From the NCBI RefSeq assembly GCF_001074975.1, contig NZ_JUUO01000101.1, positions 1-34,645 on the forward strand: a stretch of 34,645 bases of DNA. Direction: 5' to 3'. Both the position numbers and the translations under genes were made by a program. The notes under the pieces were generated by a model, which was given only the letters and a program-made list of their open reading frames with translations, was not told the DNA's origin and made no database searches. This document shows, one piece after another, positions 27,155 through 34,645 of the stretch. Source of the stretch: Streptococcus pseudopneumoniae. GTDB taxonomy: Bacteria > Bacillota > Bacilli > Lactobacillales > Streptococcaceae. Each line of letters starts with the position of its first letter. Within the stretch, counting starts at the first letter, position 1.

Positions 27155-27703
27155 TTAAGCATACGGTTGCAATTCTGGATTAATTGGTGTATTGGCTAGG
27201 TTATTAGCATAGTTACAAAGACTTGCTAGACTGACACCAAGGACTACATCCAAGGCATTTTGTTGCGTGTAACCAGCTTCTAAAAACTCAGACAAAGCTT
27301 CATCTCCTACACGACCTTTGGTATTGATAACCGCCAAAGTAAACTTAGCTAGGGTATCCAATTTAGGATCTGTTTCAATCGGAGTGCGATTACGAAGGGC
27401 TTGAAGCAGGTCATCATTCATCTGGATTTGTTTGATGGAAAAGGCTGTGTGACCTGCGACACAGAAGGCACAACCATTAGTTACGGCTGCCGTGATTTGC
27501 ACCACTTCACGCTCAACAGGTGTCAAGCTGTTGCGACGGTTGATAGCTCCGACAGTTCTGTAGGCTTCTAGGGCAGTAGGTGCATTAGCCAAGAGTCCGA
27601 TTAGATTTGGAATAAAGCCATTGTTGTCTTTTTCTACTGTTTCAAGAACTTCTTTCACTTCTGCTGGTGCTGATTCTACTGTATGGATTGTAAATGTTGT
27701 CAT
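27155..27703 (-). CDS. AhpD-like / carboxymuconolactone decarboxylase family protein
   Basis: A 182-residue all-helical protein with the redox motif CAFCVAGH (Cys-x2-Cys-x3-His) in the middle, diagnostic for the AhpD-like peroxidase-fold family. NGFIPNLIGLLANAPTALEAY near the N-terminus is characteristic of the CMD subgroup. Probable thiol-dependent peroxidase or redox adaptor in the cytosol; substrate and partner unknown, no AhpC nearby. Start: ATG at 27703, 7 nt after AGAGG (27711-27715). A neighbouring ATG at 27706 is possible, and a longer reading from 27721 would begin in front of the ribosome-binding site. Confidence 0.88.
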   Translation of the reverse strand: MTTFTIHTVESAPAEVKEVLETVEKDNNGFIPNLIGLLANAPTALEAYRTVGAINRRNSLTPVEREVVQITAAVTNGCAFCVAGHTAFSIKQIQMNDDLLQALRNRTPIETDPKLDTLAKFTLAVINTKGRVGDEALSEFLEAGYTQQNALDVVLGVSLASLCNYANNLANTPINPELQPYA

Positions 27704-27804
27704 CATAAAACCTCTTTTCATTTTGTTGAAACCTAGTCTATCACAGATTCTATACCTTGTATAATATATATTTTAAATTGCACTGATAAAAATTCTTTAT
27801 GAAA

Positions 27805-27832
27805 GTAAAAAATCACACGAGCTGTGTGATTT
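27805..27832 (-). terminator. Terminator of the AGCS symporter gene
   Basis: On the minus strand aaatcacac (27824-27832) pairs with gtgtgattt (27810-27818) around a 5-nt loop and runs into T6. It starts 3 nt after the stop codon. Confidence 0.85.
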
Positions 27833-27834
27833 CA

Positions 27835-29157
27835 TTATTTATCAAAATACTTTTTAGTCTCAGCAATAACGACTGGCGACAAGACTAAAAGGGCAATCAA
27901 GTTTGGCAGAGCCATCAAGGCATTGACAATATCTGCGATAATCCAAACCATATCCAACTCGATAAATCCTCCCAACAAGACCATGAGCACAAAGACCACA
28001 CGGTAGAGCCAGATGAAACGAACACCAAAGAGAAACTCGAAACAACGTTCTCCATAATAGTTCCAACCTAGAATCGTCGTGAAGGCAAAGAGCACAAGGA
28101 AAATGGTCAAGAGGGCAGGCCCAAAGTGTGAAAAGACTGTTGAGAAGGCTGACTGAGTCAAAGCTACTCCATTCAAGTCACTATTCCATACTCCTGTCAC
28201 CAAAATGGTCAAACCAGTTAGAGTACAGATGATGAGGGTATCAATAAAGGTTCCTGTCATGGAAATCAAACCTTGCTCTACTGGTTCATTCGTCTTAGCA
28301 GCCGCAGCTGCAATGGGAGCAGAACCCAGACCAGATTCGTTTGAGAAGACACCGCGCGCCACACCATTTTGGATAGCCATTCGAATGCTAGCACCGGCAA
28401 AGCCACCTACCGCAGCAACCGGACTAAAGGCTGATGTTAAGATTAAAGCGATTGTGGCAGGAATTTTCTCGATATTAAAGAAAATAACTGTAAGAGTTCC
28501 TAGAATATAGATGATAGCCATAAAAGGAACAACGGTAGTTGAAACCTTAGAGATGGACTTGAGTCCACCAAAGACTGCAATCGCTACAAATACAGACAAA
28601 ATAAGAGCTGTGATGGCTGGAGAAATAGCCGTTGTATTTTGGATAGACTCTGTAATCGAGTTGACTTGGGTGAAGGTTCCGATTCCCAACAAAGCTACTA
28701 AGACACCTGCGATAGCAAAGAAGATAGCAAGTGGTCGCCACTTTTCTCCCATCCCTAGAAGGATATAATGCATTGGTCCTCCCGCTACTGCACCATGGTC
28801 GTCCTTAGTGCGGTATTTGATTGCCAAGAGTCCTTCCGCATACTTGGTAGCCATTCCAAAGAAAGCAGCCATCCACATCCAAAAGAGGGCTCCTGGGCCA
28901 CCGACCTTGATAGCCGTCGCGACTCCGATAATATTTCCCGTACCAACTGTCGCTGCGAGTGCTGTACACAAGGCCGCAAAGCTAGATACATCGCCATGCC
29001 CCTTATCCTTGGTAAAAATTAGCTGGAAGGCCTTGGGCAAACGCAAAACCTGCAAGAGTCCTAGCCGGGCAGTTAGGTAAATCCCTGTTCCGACCAAGAG
29101 AATCAAGAGGGGTGGCCCCCAAGCAAAAGCATCAATTGATTTAAGCAATTCTAACAT
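27835..29157 (-). CDS. Sodium:alanine/glycine symporter (AGCS family)
   Basis: A 440-residue polytopic membrane protein of the alanine/glycine:cation symporter family. Characteristic are GTGNIIGVATAIKVGGPGALFWMW (about 93-116, given here in family context), NGVARGVFSNESGLGSAPIAAAA in the middle, and about ten to eleven membrane spans. It imports alanine or glycine with Na+. The glycine riboswitch in its leader makes glycine the likely relevant substrate. Single-gene transcript with its own promoter and terminator. Confidence 0.95.
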   Translation of the reverse strand: MLELLKSIDAFAWGPPLLILLVGTGIYLTARLGLLQVLRLPKAFQLIFTKDKGHGDVSSFAALCTALAATVGTGNIIGVATAIKVGGPGALFWMWMAAFFGMATKYAEGLLAIKYRTKDDHGAVAGGPMHYILLGMGEKWRPLAIFFAIAGVLVALLGIGTFTQVNSITESIQNTTAISPAITALILSVFVAIAVFGGLKSISKVSTTVVPFMAIIYILGTLTVIFFNIEKIPATIALILTSAFSPVAAVGGFAGASIRMAIQNGVARGVFSNESGLGSAPIAAAAAKTNEPVEQGLISMTGTFIDTLIICTLTGLTILVTGVWNSDLNGVALTQSAFSTVFSHFGPALLTIFLVLFAFTTILGWNYYGERCFEFLFGVRFIWLYRVVFVLMVLLGGFIELDMVWIIADIVNALMALPNLIALLVLSPVVIAETKKYFDK

Positions 29158-29189
29158 TTCCTTCTCCTATCTTTTCAACCCCAAAAGAA

Positions 29190-29218
29190 AGAGCACATGC
29201 AAGATACATGTACTCTGG
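29190..29218 (-). terminator. Terminator of the glycine riboswitch (expression platform)
   Basis: On the minus strand agagtacatg (29207-29216) pairs with catgtgctct (29190-29199), one G-U, followed by TTCTTTT. The 5' extension ccagag (29213-29218) is complementary to a strand of the aptamer. Confidence 0.8.
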
Positions 29219-29244
29219 AATGCTTAGATAAATGCTAAAAAGCG

Positions 29245-29342
29245 GTCTATCCTAGCTCTGTCCTTTTACCTGAGAGTTTGAGCAGTTGCCTGCCTTGCCC
29301 CTTCGGTGCCTTTACGGTCTCTCCAGAGTTCCGTCCATTTAC
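29245..29342 (-). promoter_or_regulatory. Glycine riboswitch (single aptamer)
   Basis: On the minus strand the aptamer reads ctctggagagacc … caccgaaggggcaaggc … aactctcaggt … ggacagag, matching the conserved core of the glycine riboswitch. Only one aptamer is present; upstream there is just a small hairpin (29349-29368). P1 pairs ctctg (from 29323-29328) with cagag (29256-29260). Family knowledge: glycine-binding leaders control gcv operons and AGCS transporters. Confidence 0.93.
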
Positions 29343-29412
29343 AGTCATGGAAAATCAAACGATTTCCCACTTCTATTAAACTTCATTCGGTGTTGGTATT
29401 TAATTGATTCTT

Positions 29413-29441
29413 ATTTTACAAAAAATGTTGGCTTTTGTCAA
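29413..29441 (-). promoter_or_regulatory. Predicted promoter of the riboswitch-symporter transcript
   Basis: On the minus strand a perfect TTGACA (29436-29441), 17 bp, TAAAAT (29413-29418). Transcription would start near 29406, about 65 nt ahead of the aptamer. Confidence 0.85.
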
Positions 29442-29499
29442 TGTGTTTATTAGTAAAACTTAATTCAACAGTTTTTACTGTATAAAGCCCGGAATACTT

Positions 29500-31836
29500 C
29501 TATCCTTTAAAAGTCACAATAGTTGCCCCGCTACCTCCAGCATTTTGCGGGGCATAGCCGAAACTCTTGACATGTTTGTTTCTTTGTAGGTATTTGGTGA
29601 CTCCTTCACGGATGACACCTGTTCCGATACCATGGATGATGTCGACTTGGGCCATATTGTTAAGCAGGGCTTGGTCGATAAAGGCATCTAGCTCATTCAT
29701 GGCTTCTTCATAGCGTTTTCCTCGAAGATCCAGTCTGGCTTGAGGTCCTCGTCCAGAAGTTCGTTTCACAACAATGACTTGTTTCTTCTTGACTTGCTTT
29801 TCTTGCTGGGCTTGAACAAGGTCAAATTCTTTCTCTTCCAAGGTCATCTTGATTAAACCGACTTGGGCTTCCCAGCGGCCGTCCTTAAGTTGACTGGTCA
29901 AGGTACCACGCTGTCCATAACTGAGAACCACGATATCATCTCCCACCTTTGGAGCTCGTTTTTTCTTGGCTTTTTGAAGAACCTTGTTTTTAGACAAATC
30001 TACTTTTTCAGGAGCCAATTTTTTCAATTTGGCCTTAGCTTCAATGATTTCATGGGGTTTAAGTTGAGATTTACTGTGGAGATTTTTGAGAATCTGGTCA
30101 CTCTCACTGAGGGCCATGTCCACAATCTCAGAAGCCTGTTCACGCGCCTTGTTAAGCTCCGTTTCCTTTTCACGATTGAGCTCGCTGTAAAGCTTTTTAA
30201 GAGCACGGTTCATCTTGAGATTTTCTTGCTCCACCTCACGGATATTGTCCAAGCGTTTACGGCTTTCCAGCGTCTGCTCTTCCAGTTGCTCAATGATTCG
30301 ATTGACATCATTGTCCTGATCGACCTGCTGGCTGGCATCCCCTACGATAACTTCAGATAGACCTAGCCGTCTGGCAATTTCAAAGGCATTGCTTCGGCCA
30401 GGAACACCCTGCATAAAGCGATAGGTCGGGCGAAGAGTTGCAGTATCAAACTCCATGCTAGCATTTTGCACAAAGGCTGTCTCAATACCGTAGGCCTTGA
30501 GTTCTGGATAGTGGGTCGTCGCCATGGTCTTGACTTGACGCAGGCGAAGGTCCTCCAGAATAGCCATGGCAAGAGCGGCTCCCTCTTGAGGATCGGTACC
30601 AGCCCCCAACTCATCCAAAAGTAAGAGCGAATGCTGATTGACTTTGCCAAGAATATCCACAATATTGGTCATGTGGCTAGAGAAGGTAGACAAGCTCTGC
30701 TCAATAGACTGCTCATCGCCAATATCAGCAAAGATTTCTTCAAAAATACCAACACGACTTCCCTTGTCTGCTAAAATCGGCAAACCTGACTGGGCCATAA
30801 CCTGTGTCAAGCCCAGAGTTTTGAGCATGATGGTCTTACCACCAGTATTGGGACCTGTGATGACAATGGCTGTTAAATCTTGACCAAAATGGACATCATT
30901 TGCGACTGCATTTTTGACCAAAGGATGGCAAACATGGAGCAGTTGAATCTCTTGATTTTCTGACAGCTGAGGGACAACTGCTTGTCTTTCTTGGATAAAG
31001 CGGACCTTGGCACAAATCAAGTCTAGATGGCCGATAATCCAAGCGTCGTTGGCAATCTCAGCCGCATGAGGGCGGACACGTTCGGAAATTTCTTGGAGAA
31101 TGCGAAGCATTTCATAGCGCTCATCTGCTCGTAAACTGGCAATTTCTTCGCTCAGTTTGACCACCTCACGGGGTTCAATATAGACGGTATTTCCACTAGC
31201 AGAAATATCATGAACGACACCTGCAATCTTATTGCGGTAGGTGTTTTTAACAGGTAGAACCTGACGGCCATTTCTGCTGGCAACGATTCCTTCTGTCAAC
31301 ATCTGCGCTTTTTGCTTGAGCAGGTCCTGTAGGACATCGCGTACCTGACTCTCGCTATCATGGATTTTTCGACGGATTCGCGCCAATTCTTCACTGGCGA
31401 AATTTTCAATGAAGCCTGCATCATTAAAGGCCTGAAGATTTCCTTGTAATTGCGGAAAATCATGTAATTTCTCAAACCAAAGGGCTAATTCTTCCAAGCT
31501 GACATTTTCCAGATTGGCATAAAAACTTTGCAGCTCTCGGCTAGAAAGAAGCACGCGCTTCAAGAGTAGGAACTCCTCAATATTGAGGTCTGCACCCATC
31601 TCCAAACGCTTGCAGACTCCTGCAATTTCCTTAGTTGCGAGAATGGTAAAATGCGGTTGCTCGACAAAGAGAACCTGCATTTCCTTCATCTCAGCAAAAG
31701 CCTGTTTGATTTTATCTGCTTTGGCAGTCGGAGCCAGCTGTCTCAATTGCTCCAAGCCCTGCTCGGTCAACAAATGAGGTTCAAACAAGGCCTTGACCTT
31801 ATTGAACTCTAATGTTTCTAATATTTTCTTGTTCAT
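29500..31836 (-). CDS. mutS2: Endonuclease MutS2
   Basis: A 778-residue MutS2. The MutS-like core has Walker A GPNTGGKT (328-335), the Walker B region [13 protein letters not shown] (about 406-418), and a long coiled coil (about 515-605). The C-terminal Smr nuclease domain has LDLRG (702-706) and HGIGTG (735-740). It lacks the N-terminal mismatch-recognition domains of MutS. Known roles: suppression of homologous recombination and rescue of collided ribosomes (RqcU activity in Bacillus). Last gene of zapA-cvpA-mutS2; a BOX element separates it from cvpA. Confidence 0.96.
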   Translation of the reverse strand: MNKKILETLEFNKVKALFEPHLLTEQGLEQLRQLAPTAKADKIKQAFAEMKEMQVLFVEQPHFTILATKEIAGVCKRLEMGADLNIEEFLLLKRVLLSSRELQSFYANLENVSLEELALWFEKLHDFPQLQGNLQAFNDAGFIENFASEELARIRRKIHDSESQVRDVLQDLLKQKAQMLTEGIVASRNGRQVLPVKNTYRNKIAGVVHDISASGNTVYIEPREVVKLSEEIASLRADERYEMLRILQEISERVRPHAAEIANDAWIIGHLDLICAKVRFIQERQAVVPQLSENQEIQLLHVCHPLVKNAVANDVHFGQDLTAIVITGPNTGGKTIMLKTLGLTQVMAQSGLPILADKGSRVGIFEEIFADIGDEQSIEQSLSTFSSHMTNIVDILGKVNQHSLLLLDELGAGTDPQEGAALAMAILEDLRLRQVKTMATTHYPELKAYGIETAFVQNASMEFDTATLRPTYRFMQGVPGRSNAFEIARRLGLSEVIVGDASQQVDQDNDVNRIIEQLEEQTLESRKRLDNIREVEQENLKMNRALKKLYSELNREKETELNKAREQASEIVDMALSESDQILKNLHSKSQLKPHEIIEAKAKLKKLAPEKVDLSKNKVLQKAKKKRAPKVGDDIVVLSYGQRGTLTSQLKDGRWEAQVGLIKMTLEEKEFDLVQAQQEKQVKKKQVIVVKRTSGRGPQARLDLRGKRYEEAMNELDAFIDQALLNNMAQVDIIHGIGTGVIREGVTKYLQRNKHVKSFGYAPQNAGGSGATIVTFKG

Positions 31837-31869
31837 CGTTATTTCCTTGTCTTTGAATGTCTAGGTGTA

Positions 31870-31987
31870 TTATACTCAATGAAAATCAAAGAGCAAACTA
31901 GGAAGCTAGCCGCAGGTCGCTCAAAACAGTGTTTTGAGGTTGCAGATAGAATCTGGCGTGGTTTGAAGAGATTTTCGAAGAGTATTA
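31870..31987 (-). repeat. BOX element, internally deleted
   Basis: About 118 bp. It has the same ends as the BOX at 11978 (ttatactcaatgaaaatcaa … gattttcgaagagtatta) and the same gctcaaaacagtgttttgagg palindrome region, but it lacks about 40 bp in the middle including the cctacggcaaggcgacg segment. It lies between cvpA and mutS2 in the transcribed spacer. Confidence 0.9.
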
Positions 31988-32053
31988 GCTTTTTACATTC
32001 TGATAGATTCTAGTCAATCTGTAAACAAAGGGCTAGGAAAACTCCTGCCCTTT

Positions 32054-32602
32054 TTATCCGATTAAATTTGTCACCCAGATTTGTTTAAGCCAACTAGTTG
32101 TTACTGGTATGCTCTGGATGATGTGTTTTGCGACGATACTCTTTTCAAGAGGATTTTGTATAGCTGCCATGGGAATGGTCGCCAAGATGGTCAAGGCCAT
32201 TTGCAAGACAAATAAGGTCACCAACATGGACAAGATACCTGCTGAAACTTGGAACAACTTGCCACCCAGTTTTTTACTAGGAATCAAGTGCAAGAGGAGA
32301 CCAAGCAAACGACCGATGCTATAGACAATCCCAAATACAAGCAAGTAGCCGATACCAGCATAAAAGACCTTATCCAACTGGAAAAGTTGATCCGATGGGA
32401 AGAAGAAGGTTCCCTGACCTTCCTGCGGATTTGCATAAGGAAGCAATAAATGGAATTGCTCTCCCAGCCCCTTGTAAAACTGACCAGCCATAAAAGCCGA
32501 TGCCATGGCTGAAATCAGGTAATAAACCTGTAAGAGCAGGCCTCTCCGATAGCCGATATAAAATCCCCAAGCCAAAACCAATAGAAGAAGGAGTGAAATC
32601 AT
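32054..32602 (-). CDS. cvpA: CvpA family membrane protein
   Basis: A 182-residue protein with four hydrophobic segments (about 2-18, 25-45, 80-100, 115-140). The GFYIGYRRGLLLQ motif after the first segment is typical of CvpA, named after colicin V production in E. coli; its cellular role in Gram-positives is not settled. The ATG overlaps the stop of the upstream zapA-like gene (ATGA). Conserved neighbour of mutS2 in Firmicutes. Confidence 0.88.
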   Translation of the reverse strand: MISLLLLLVLAWGFYIGYRRGLLLQVYYLISAMASAFMAGQFYKGLGEQFHLLLPYANPQEGQGTFFFPSDQLFQLDKVFYAGIGYLLVFGIVYSIGRLLGLLLHLIPSKKLGGKLFQVSAGILSMLVTLFVLQMALTILATIPMAAIQNPLEKSIVAKHIIQSIPVTTSWLKQIWVTNLIG

Positions 32603-32901
32603 AAGGAATCCTCAATCTTGCTCTGTTCTTGCTTGCAAGTCACGAGTTTGTGACGGAGTTCTTCGAGTTCTTGCTCCTTATCGTCAAATTCAATCTCACG
32701 GCTGAGTTGAGTTGACAAACAGTTGACTGCCAACAAAAGAGCGATCGTTTCATCGTCTGCACTAGGCATTTGTTCTTTAATTGCTTGGTATTTTTCTGTC
32801 GCAACCTTAGCGATTTCCTCCATAAAAAGGTTATCATGTTCGCTTGTCAAGGTTAATGATTTTTTCCCGAATGTAAATTTGAATCGATTTAGATTTGCCA
32901 T
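32599..32901 (-). CDS. zapA: ZapA-like cell division protein
   Basis: A 100-residue protein. The N-terminal beta part (NRFKFTFGKKSLTLTSEHDN) leads into helices (EEIAKVATEKYQAIKEQMP, then a C-terminal coiled coil KEQELEELRHKLVTCKQEQS), the layout of ZapA, which crosslinks FtsZ filaments. The ATG at 32901 is preferred; a GTG at 32910 would lie within the ribosome-binding site GAGGTG. First gene of zapA-cvpA-mutS2. Identity rests on layout and neighbourhood more than on strong motifs. Confidence 0.7.
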   Translation of the reverse strand: MANLNRFKFTFGKKSLTLTSEHDNLFMEEIAKVATEKYQAIKEQMPSADDETIALLLAVNCLSTQLSREIEFDDKEQELEELRHKLVTCKQEQSKIEDSL

Positions 32902-32918
32902 AAAATTCACCTCACGAT

Positions 32919-32947
32919 ATTATACCAAAATTCGCTAACTTTGTCAG
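32919..32947 (-). promoter_or_regulatory. Predicted promoter of zapA-cvpA-mutS2
   Basis: On the minus strand CTGACA (32942-32947), 17 bp, TATAAT (32919-32924) with TGG directly before it (extended -10). The start site would fall near 32912, leaving a leader of only about 10 nt that begins at the ribosome-binding site. Confidence 0.8.
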
Positions 32948-32971
32948 TTTTTACAAATTTGCCTGCTTTTA

Positions 32972-32980
32972 TGGTACAAT
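32972..32980 (+). promoter_or_regulatory. Predicted extended -10 promoter of rnhC
   Basis: TGGTACAAT (-10 TACAAT at 32975-32980 with TG upstream); a weak TTTACA lies at 32950-32955. The rnhC ATG (32988) is 7 nt after the -10, at the expected start point, and no Shine-Dalgarno sequence precedes it. Confidence 0.7.
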
Positions 32981-32987
32981 AGAAACT

Positions 32988-33869
32988 ATGGCAAGTATAA
33001 CACTCACACCAAGCGAAAAGGAGATCCAGGCTTTCCTTGAACACTATCAAACCAGTCTGGCTCCTAGTAAGAATCCCTATATCCGCTATTTTTTGAGACT
33101 GCCTCAGGCAACGGTTTCTATCTATACTTCTGGAAAGGTCTTACTTCAGGGTGAAGGGGCTGAGAAATACGCCAGTTTCTTTGGCTATCAGCTTGCAGAG
33201 GAAATCATCGGACAAAATCTTCCTTTGATTGGGACAGATGAGGTAGGAAATGGTTCCTACTTTGGTGGACTTGCAGTTGTGGCTTCCTTTGTCACACCTG
33301 ACCAGCATGATTTCTTACGAAAACTCGGTGTGGGGGATTCCAAGACTCTGACCGACCAAAAGATCCGTCAGATTGCTCCTATTCTCAAGAAAAAAATCCA
33401 GCACCAGGCACTGCTTCTCTCACCAAGCAAGTACAACGAAGTCATTGGAGACCGCTACAATGCTGTTTCGGTTAAGGTTGCCCTCCATAATCAGGCTATC
33501 TATCTCCTCCTTCAAAAAGGACTTCAGCCTGAGAAAATTGTGATTGACGCCTTTACCAGTGCTAAAAATTATGACAAGTACTTGGCTCAAGAAGCCAATC
33601 GTTTCAGCAATCCTATCAGCTTAGAAGAAAAGGCTGAGGGCAAATACTTGGCTGTAGCAGTTTCTTCTATCATTGCGCGTGATCTCTTTCTGGAAAATCT
33701 AGAAAATCTAGGACGAGAACTGGGCTATCAGCTCCCAAGTGGAGCTGGAACAGCTTCTGATAACGTTGCTAGCCAGATTTTACAAGCCTATGGTATGCAG
33801 GGACTCAACTTCTGCGCCAAATTGCACTTTAAAAATACTGAAAAAGCGAAAAAACGCTTAGAAAGGTAA
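32988..33869 (+). CDS. rnhC: Ribonuclease HIII
   Basis: A 293-residue RNase HIII. The N-terminal TBP-like substrate-binding domain (about 1-80) is followed by the RNase H fold with the catalytic start [13 protein letters not shown] (Asp-Glu, about 83-84) and further acidic residues in [10 protein letters not shown] and [14 protein letters not shown]. It cleaves RNA in RNA/DNA hybrids such as R-loops and primers. Divergent from zapA, a conserved arrangement, and 3 nt before lepB. No ribosome-binding site is visible before its ATG. Confidence 0.95.
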   Translation: MASITLTPSEKEIQAFLEHYQTSLAPSKNPYIRYFLRLPQATVSIYTSGKVLLQGEGAEKYASFFGYQLAEEIIGQNLPLIGTDEVGNGSYFGGLAVVASFVTPDQHDFLRKLGVGDSKTLTDQKIRQIAPILKKKIQHQALLLSPSKYNEVIGDRYNAVSVKVALHNQAIYLLLQKGLQPEKIVIDAFTSAKNYDKYLAQEANRFSNPISLEEKAEGKYLAVAVSSIIARDLFLENLENLGRELGYQLPSGAGTASDNVASQILQAYGMQGLNFCAKLHFKNTEKAKKRLER

Positions 33870-33872
33870 GTT

Positions 33873-34487
33873 ATGAATTCATTTAAAAATTTCTTAAAAG
33901 AGTGGGGATTATTCCTCCTGATTCTGTCATTACTAGCTTTAAGCCGTATCTTTTTTTGGAGCAATGTCCGCGTAGAAGGTCATTCCATGGATCCTACCTT
34001 AGCGGACGGCGAAATTCTCTTTGTTGTCAAACACCTCCCTATTGACCGTTTTGATATCGTAGTGGCCCACGAGGAAGATGGCAATAAGGACATTGTCAAA
34101 CGTGTCATCGGAATGCCTGGCGATACTATCCGTTACGAAAACGATAAACTTTACATCAATGATAAAGAGACGGACGAACCTTACCTAGCTGACTACATCA
34201 AACGTTTCAAGGATGACAAACTCCAAAGTACCTACTCAGGCAAGGGCTTTGAAGGAAATAAAGGAACTTTCTTTAGAAGTATCGCTCAAAAAGCTCAAGC
34301 CTTCACAGTTGATGTCAACTACAACACCAACTTTAGCTTTACTGTTCCAGAAGGAGAATACCTTCTCCTCGGAGACGACCGCTTGGTTTCTAGCGACAGC
34401 CGCCACGTAGGTACTTTTAAAGCAAAAGATATCACAGGGGAAGCTAAATTCCGCTTCTGGCCAATCACCCGTATCGGAACATTTTAA
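33873..34487 (+). CDS. lepB: Type I signal peptidase
   Basis: A 204-residue membrane serine peptidase with one N-terminal membrane segment (about 10-29). The Ser-Lys dyad is Ser38 (VEGHSMDPTL) and Lys76 (DIVKRVIGMPGD), and the box GDDRLVSSDSR lies near the C-terminus. It removes signal peptides of Sec-exported proteins outside the membrane. Co-transcribed with rnhC (3-nt gap; its own GAAAGG lies in the end of rnhC). Substrates may include the adhesin of this window, but no direct link is shown. Confidence 0.96.
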   Translation: MNSFKNFLKEWGLFLLILSLLALSRIFFWSNVRVEGHSMDPTLADGEILFVVKHLPIDRFDIVVAHEEDGNKDIVKRVIGMPGDTIRYENDKLYINDKETDEPYLADYIKRFKDDKLQSTYSGKGFEGNKGTFFRSIAQKAQAFTVDVNYNTNFSFTVPEGEYLLLGDDRLVSSDSRHVGTFKAKDITGEAKFRFWPITRIGTF

Positions 34488-34493
34488 GAAATC

Positions 34494-34530
34494 GAAGAGG
34501 CCGAGAATCAACAATCTCAGCCTCTTCTTC
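34494..34530 (+). terminator. Terminator of rnhC-lepB
   Basis: gaagaggc-cgaga and tctca-gcctcttc form a stem of about 13 bp with an AT-rich loop, ending in cttctatcg. The T-tract is poor, so termination may be leaky. Confidence 0.6.
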
Positions 34531-34583
34531 TATCGTGATAATATGATTATTCACTATCCAGTTTGATTAAGATAGAAACAAAG

Positions 34584-34645
34584 TTATACTCAATGAAAAT
34601 CAAAGAGCAAACTAGGAAGCTAGCCGCAGGCTGTACTTGAGTACG
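34584..34645 (-). repeat. BOX element, cut by the right window edge
   Basis: Begins ttatactcaatgaaaatcaa and continues gagcaaactaggaagctagccgcaggc like the other two copies, then diverges at tgtacttgagtacg in the last 14 bases. The variant end may be a different internal module. Confidence 0.85.

Noticed and set aside
29349-29410. Second glycine aptamer
   Set aside because: The conserved aptamer core elements are not repeated there; only a simple hairpin is seen.
29863-30360. 165-residue plus-strand open frame over mutS2
   Set aside because: Antisense shadow of the mutS2 coiled-coil and Smr-linker region; no start signals.
1-34645. Undescribed defence, toxin-antitoxin or biosynthetic system
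   Set aside because: All long genes apart from the adhesin belong to well-known housekeeping or transporter families; no unexplained multi-gene cassette is present.

Overview
The window looks like chromosome from a mitis-group Streptococcus (S. pneumoniae / S. mitis / S. oralis cluster). Three things point there: the type II fatty-acid locus is arranged as fabM-fabT-fabH-acpP-fabK-fabD-fabG-fabF-accB-fabZ-accC-accD-accA, with FabK as enoyl reductase and FabM as isomerase; the neighbouring blocks gatCAB / efp-asp23-nusB / serS / rnhC-lepB match the pneumococcal layout as I remember it; and BOX-type intergenic repeats are present, one carrying the sequence targeted by the classical BOX-PCR primer. 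The species cannot be fixed from this window alone.

Layout: (1) 1-4016, minus: N-terminal 1,338 codons of a giant serine-rich repeat surface adhesin, cut by the left edge. It has a KxYKxGKxW-type long signal peptide, a short Ser-rich segment, about 1,000 residues of Ig/Rib-like modules and the start of the long SAS(T/K/Q) repeat. (2) 4017-5272: a 1.25-kb AT-rich spacer with the adhesin promoter, an A10 and a TA tract, an apparently gene-free stretch, and a diverged tandem ~156-bp repeat carrying terminator hairpins. (3) 5273-6817 prfC (minus), then gatCAB (plus), efp, an Asp23-family gene and nusB (plus), ending in two terminators and a BOX element. (4) 12135-22681, minus: the complete fatty-acid synthesis cluster, with FabT operator-like sites before fabT and fabK. 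(5) 22892-24630, plus: aspartokinase and a DUF956/ManO-like gene; then a T-box leader and serS. (6) 26143-29157, minus: a TDT-family transporter, an AhpD-like peroxidase-fold protein and an AGCS Na+/amino-acid symporter under a glycine riboswitch. (7) 29500-32901, minus: zapA-like, cvpA and mutS2, with a BOX between the last two. (8) 32988-34487, plus: rnhC and lepB, then a terminator and a third, edge-truncated BOX.

Most of the window is conserved housekeeping: translation (RF3, GatCAB, EF-P, SerRS), transcription (NusB), membrane lipid synthesis, DNA maintenance (MutS2, RNase HIII) and secretion (LepB). The accessory part is the adhesin and the repeat-rich spacer beside prfC. I found no defence system, prophage, CRISPR array or intact insertion sequence. 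The observations most worth following up are the adhesin (possible sialic-acid-binding motif, repeat expansion, promoter tracts), the unusual geometry and UGGA bulge of the serS T-box, the readable OFF-switch pairing logic of the glycine riboswitch, and the leaderless-looking rnhC promoter.
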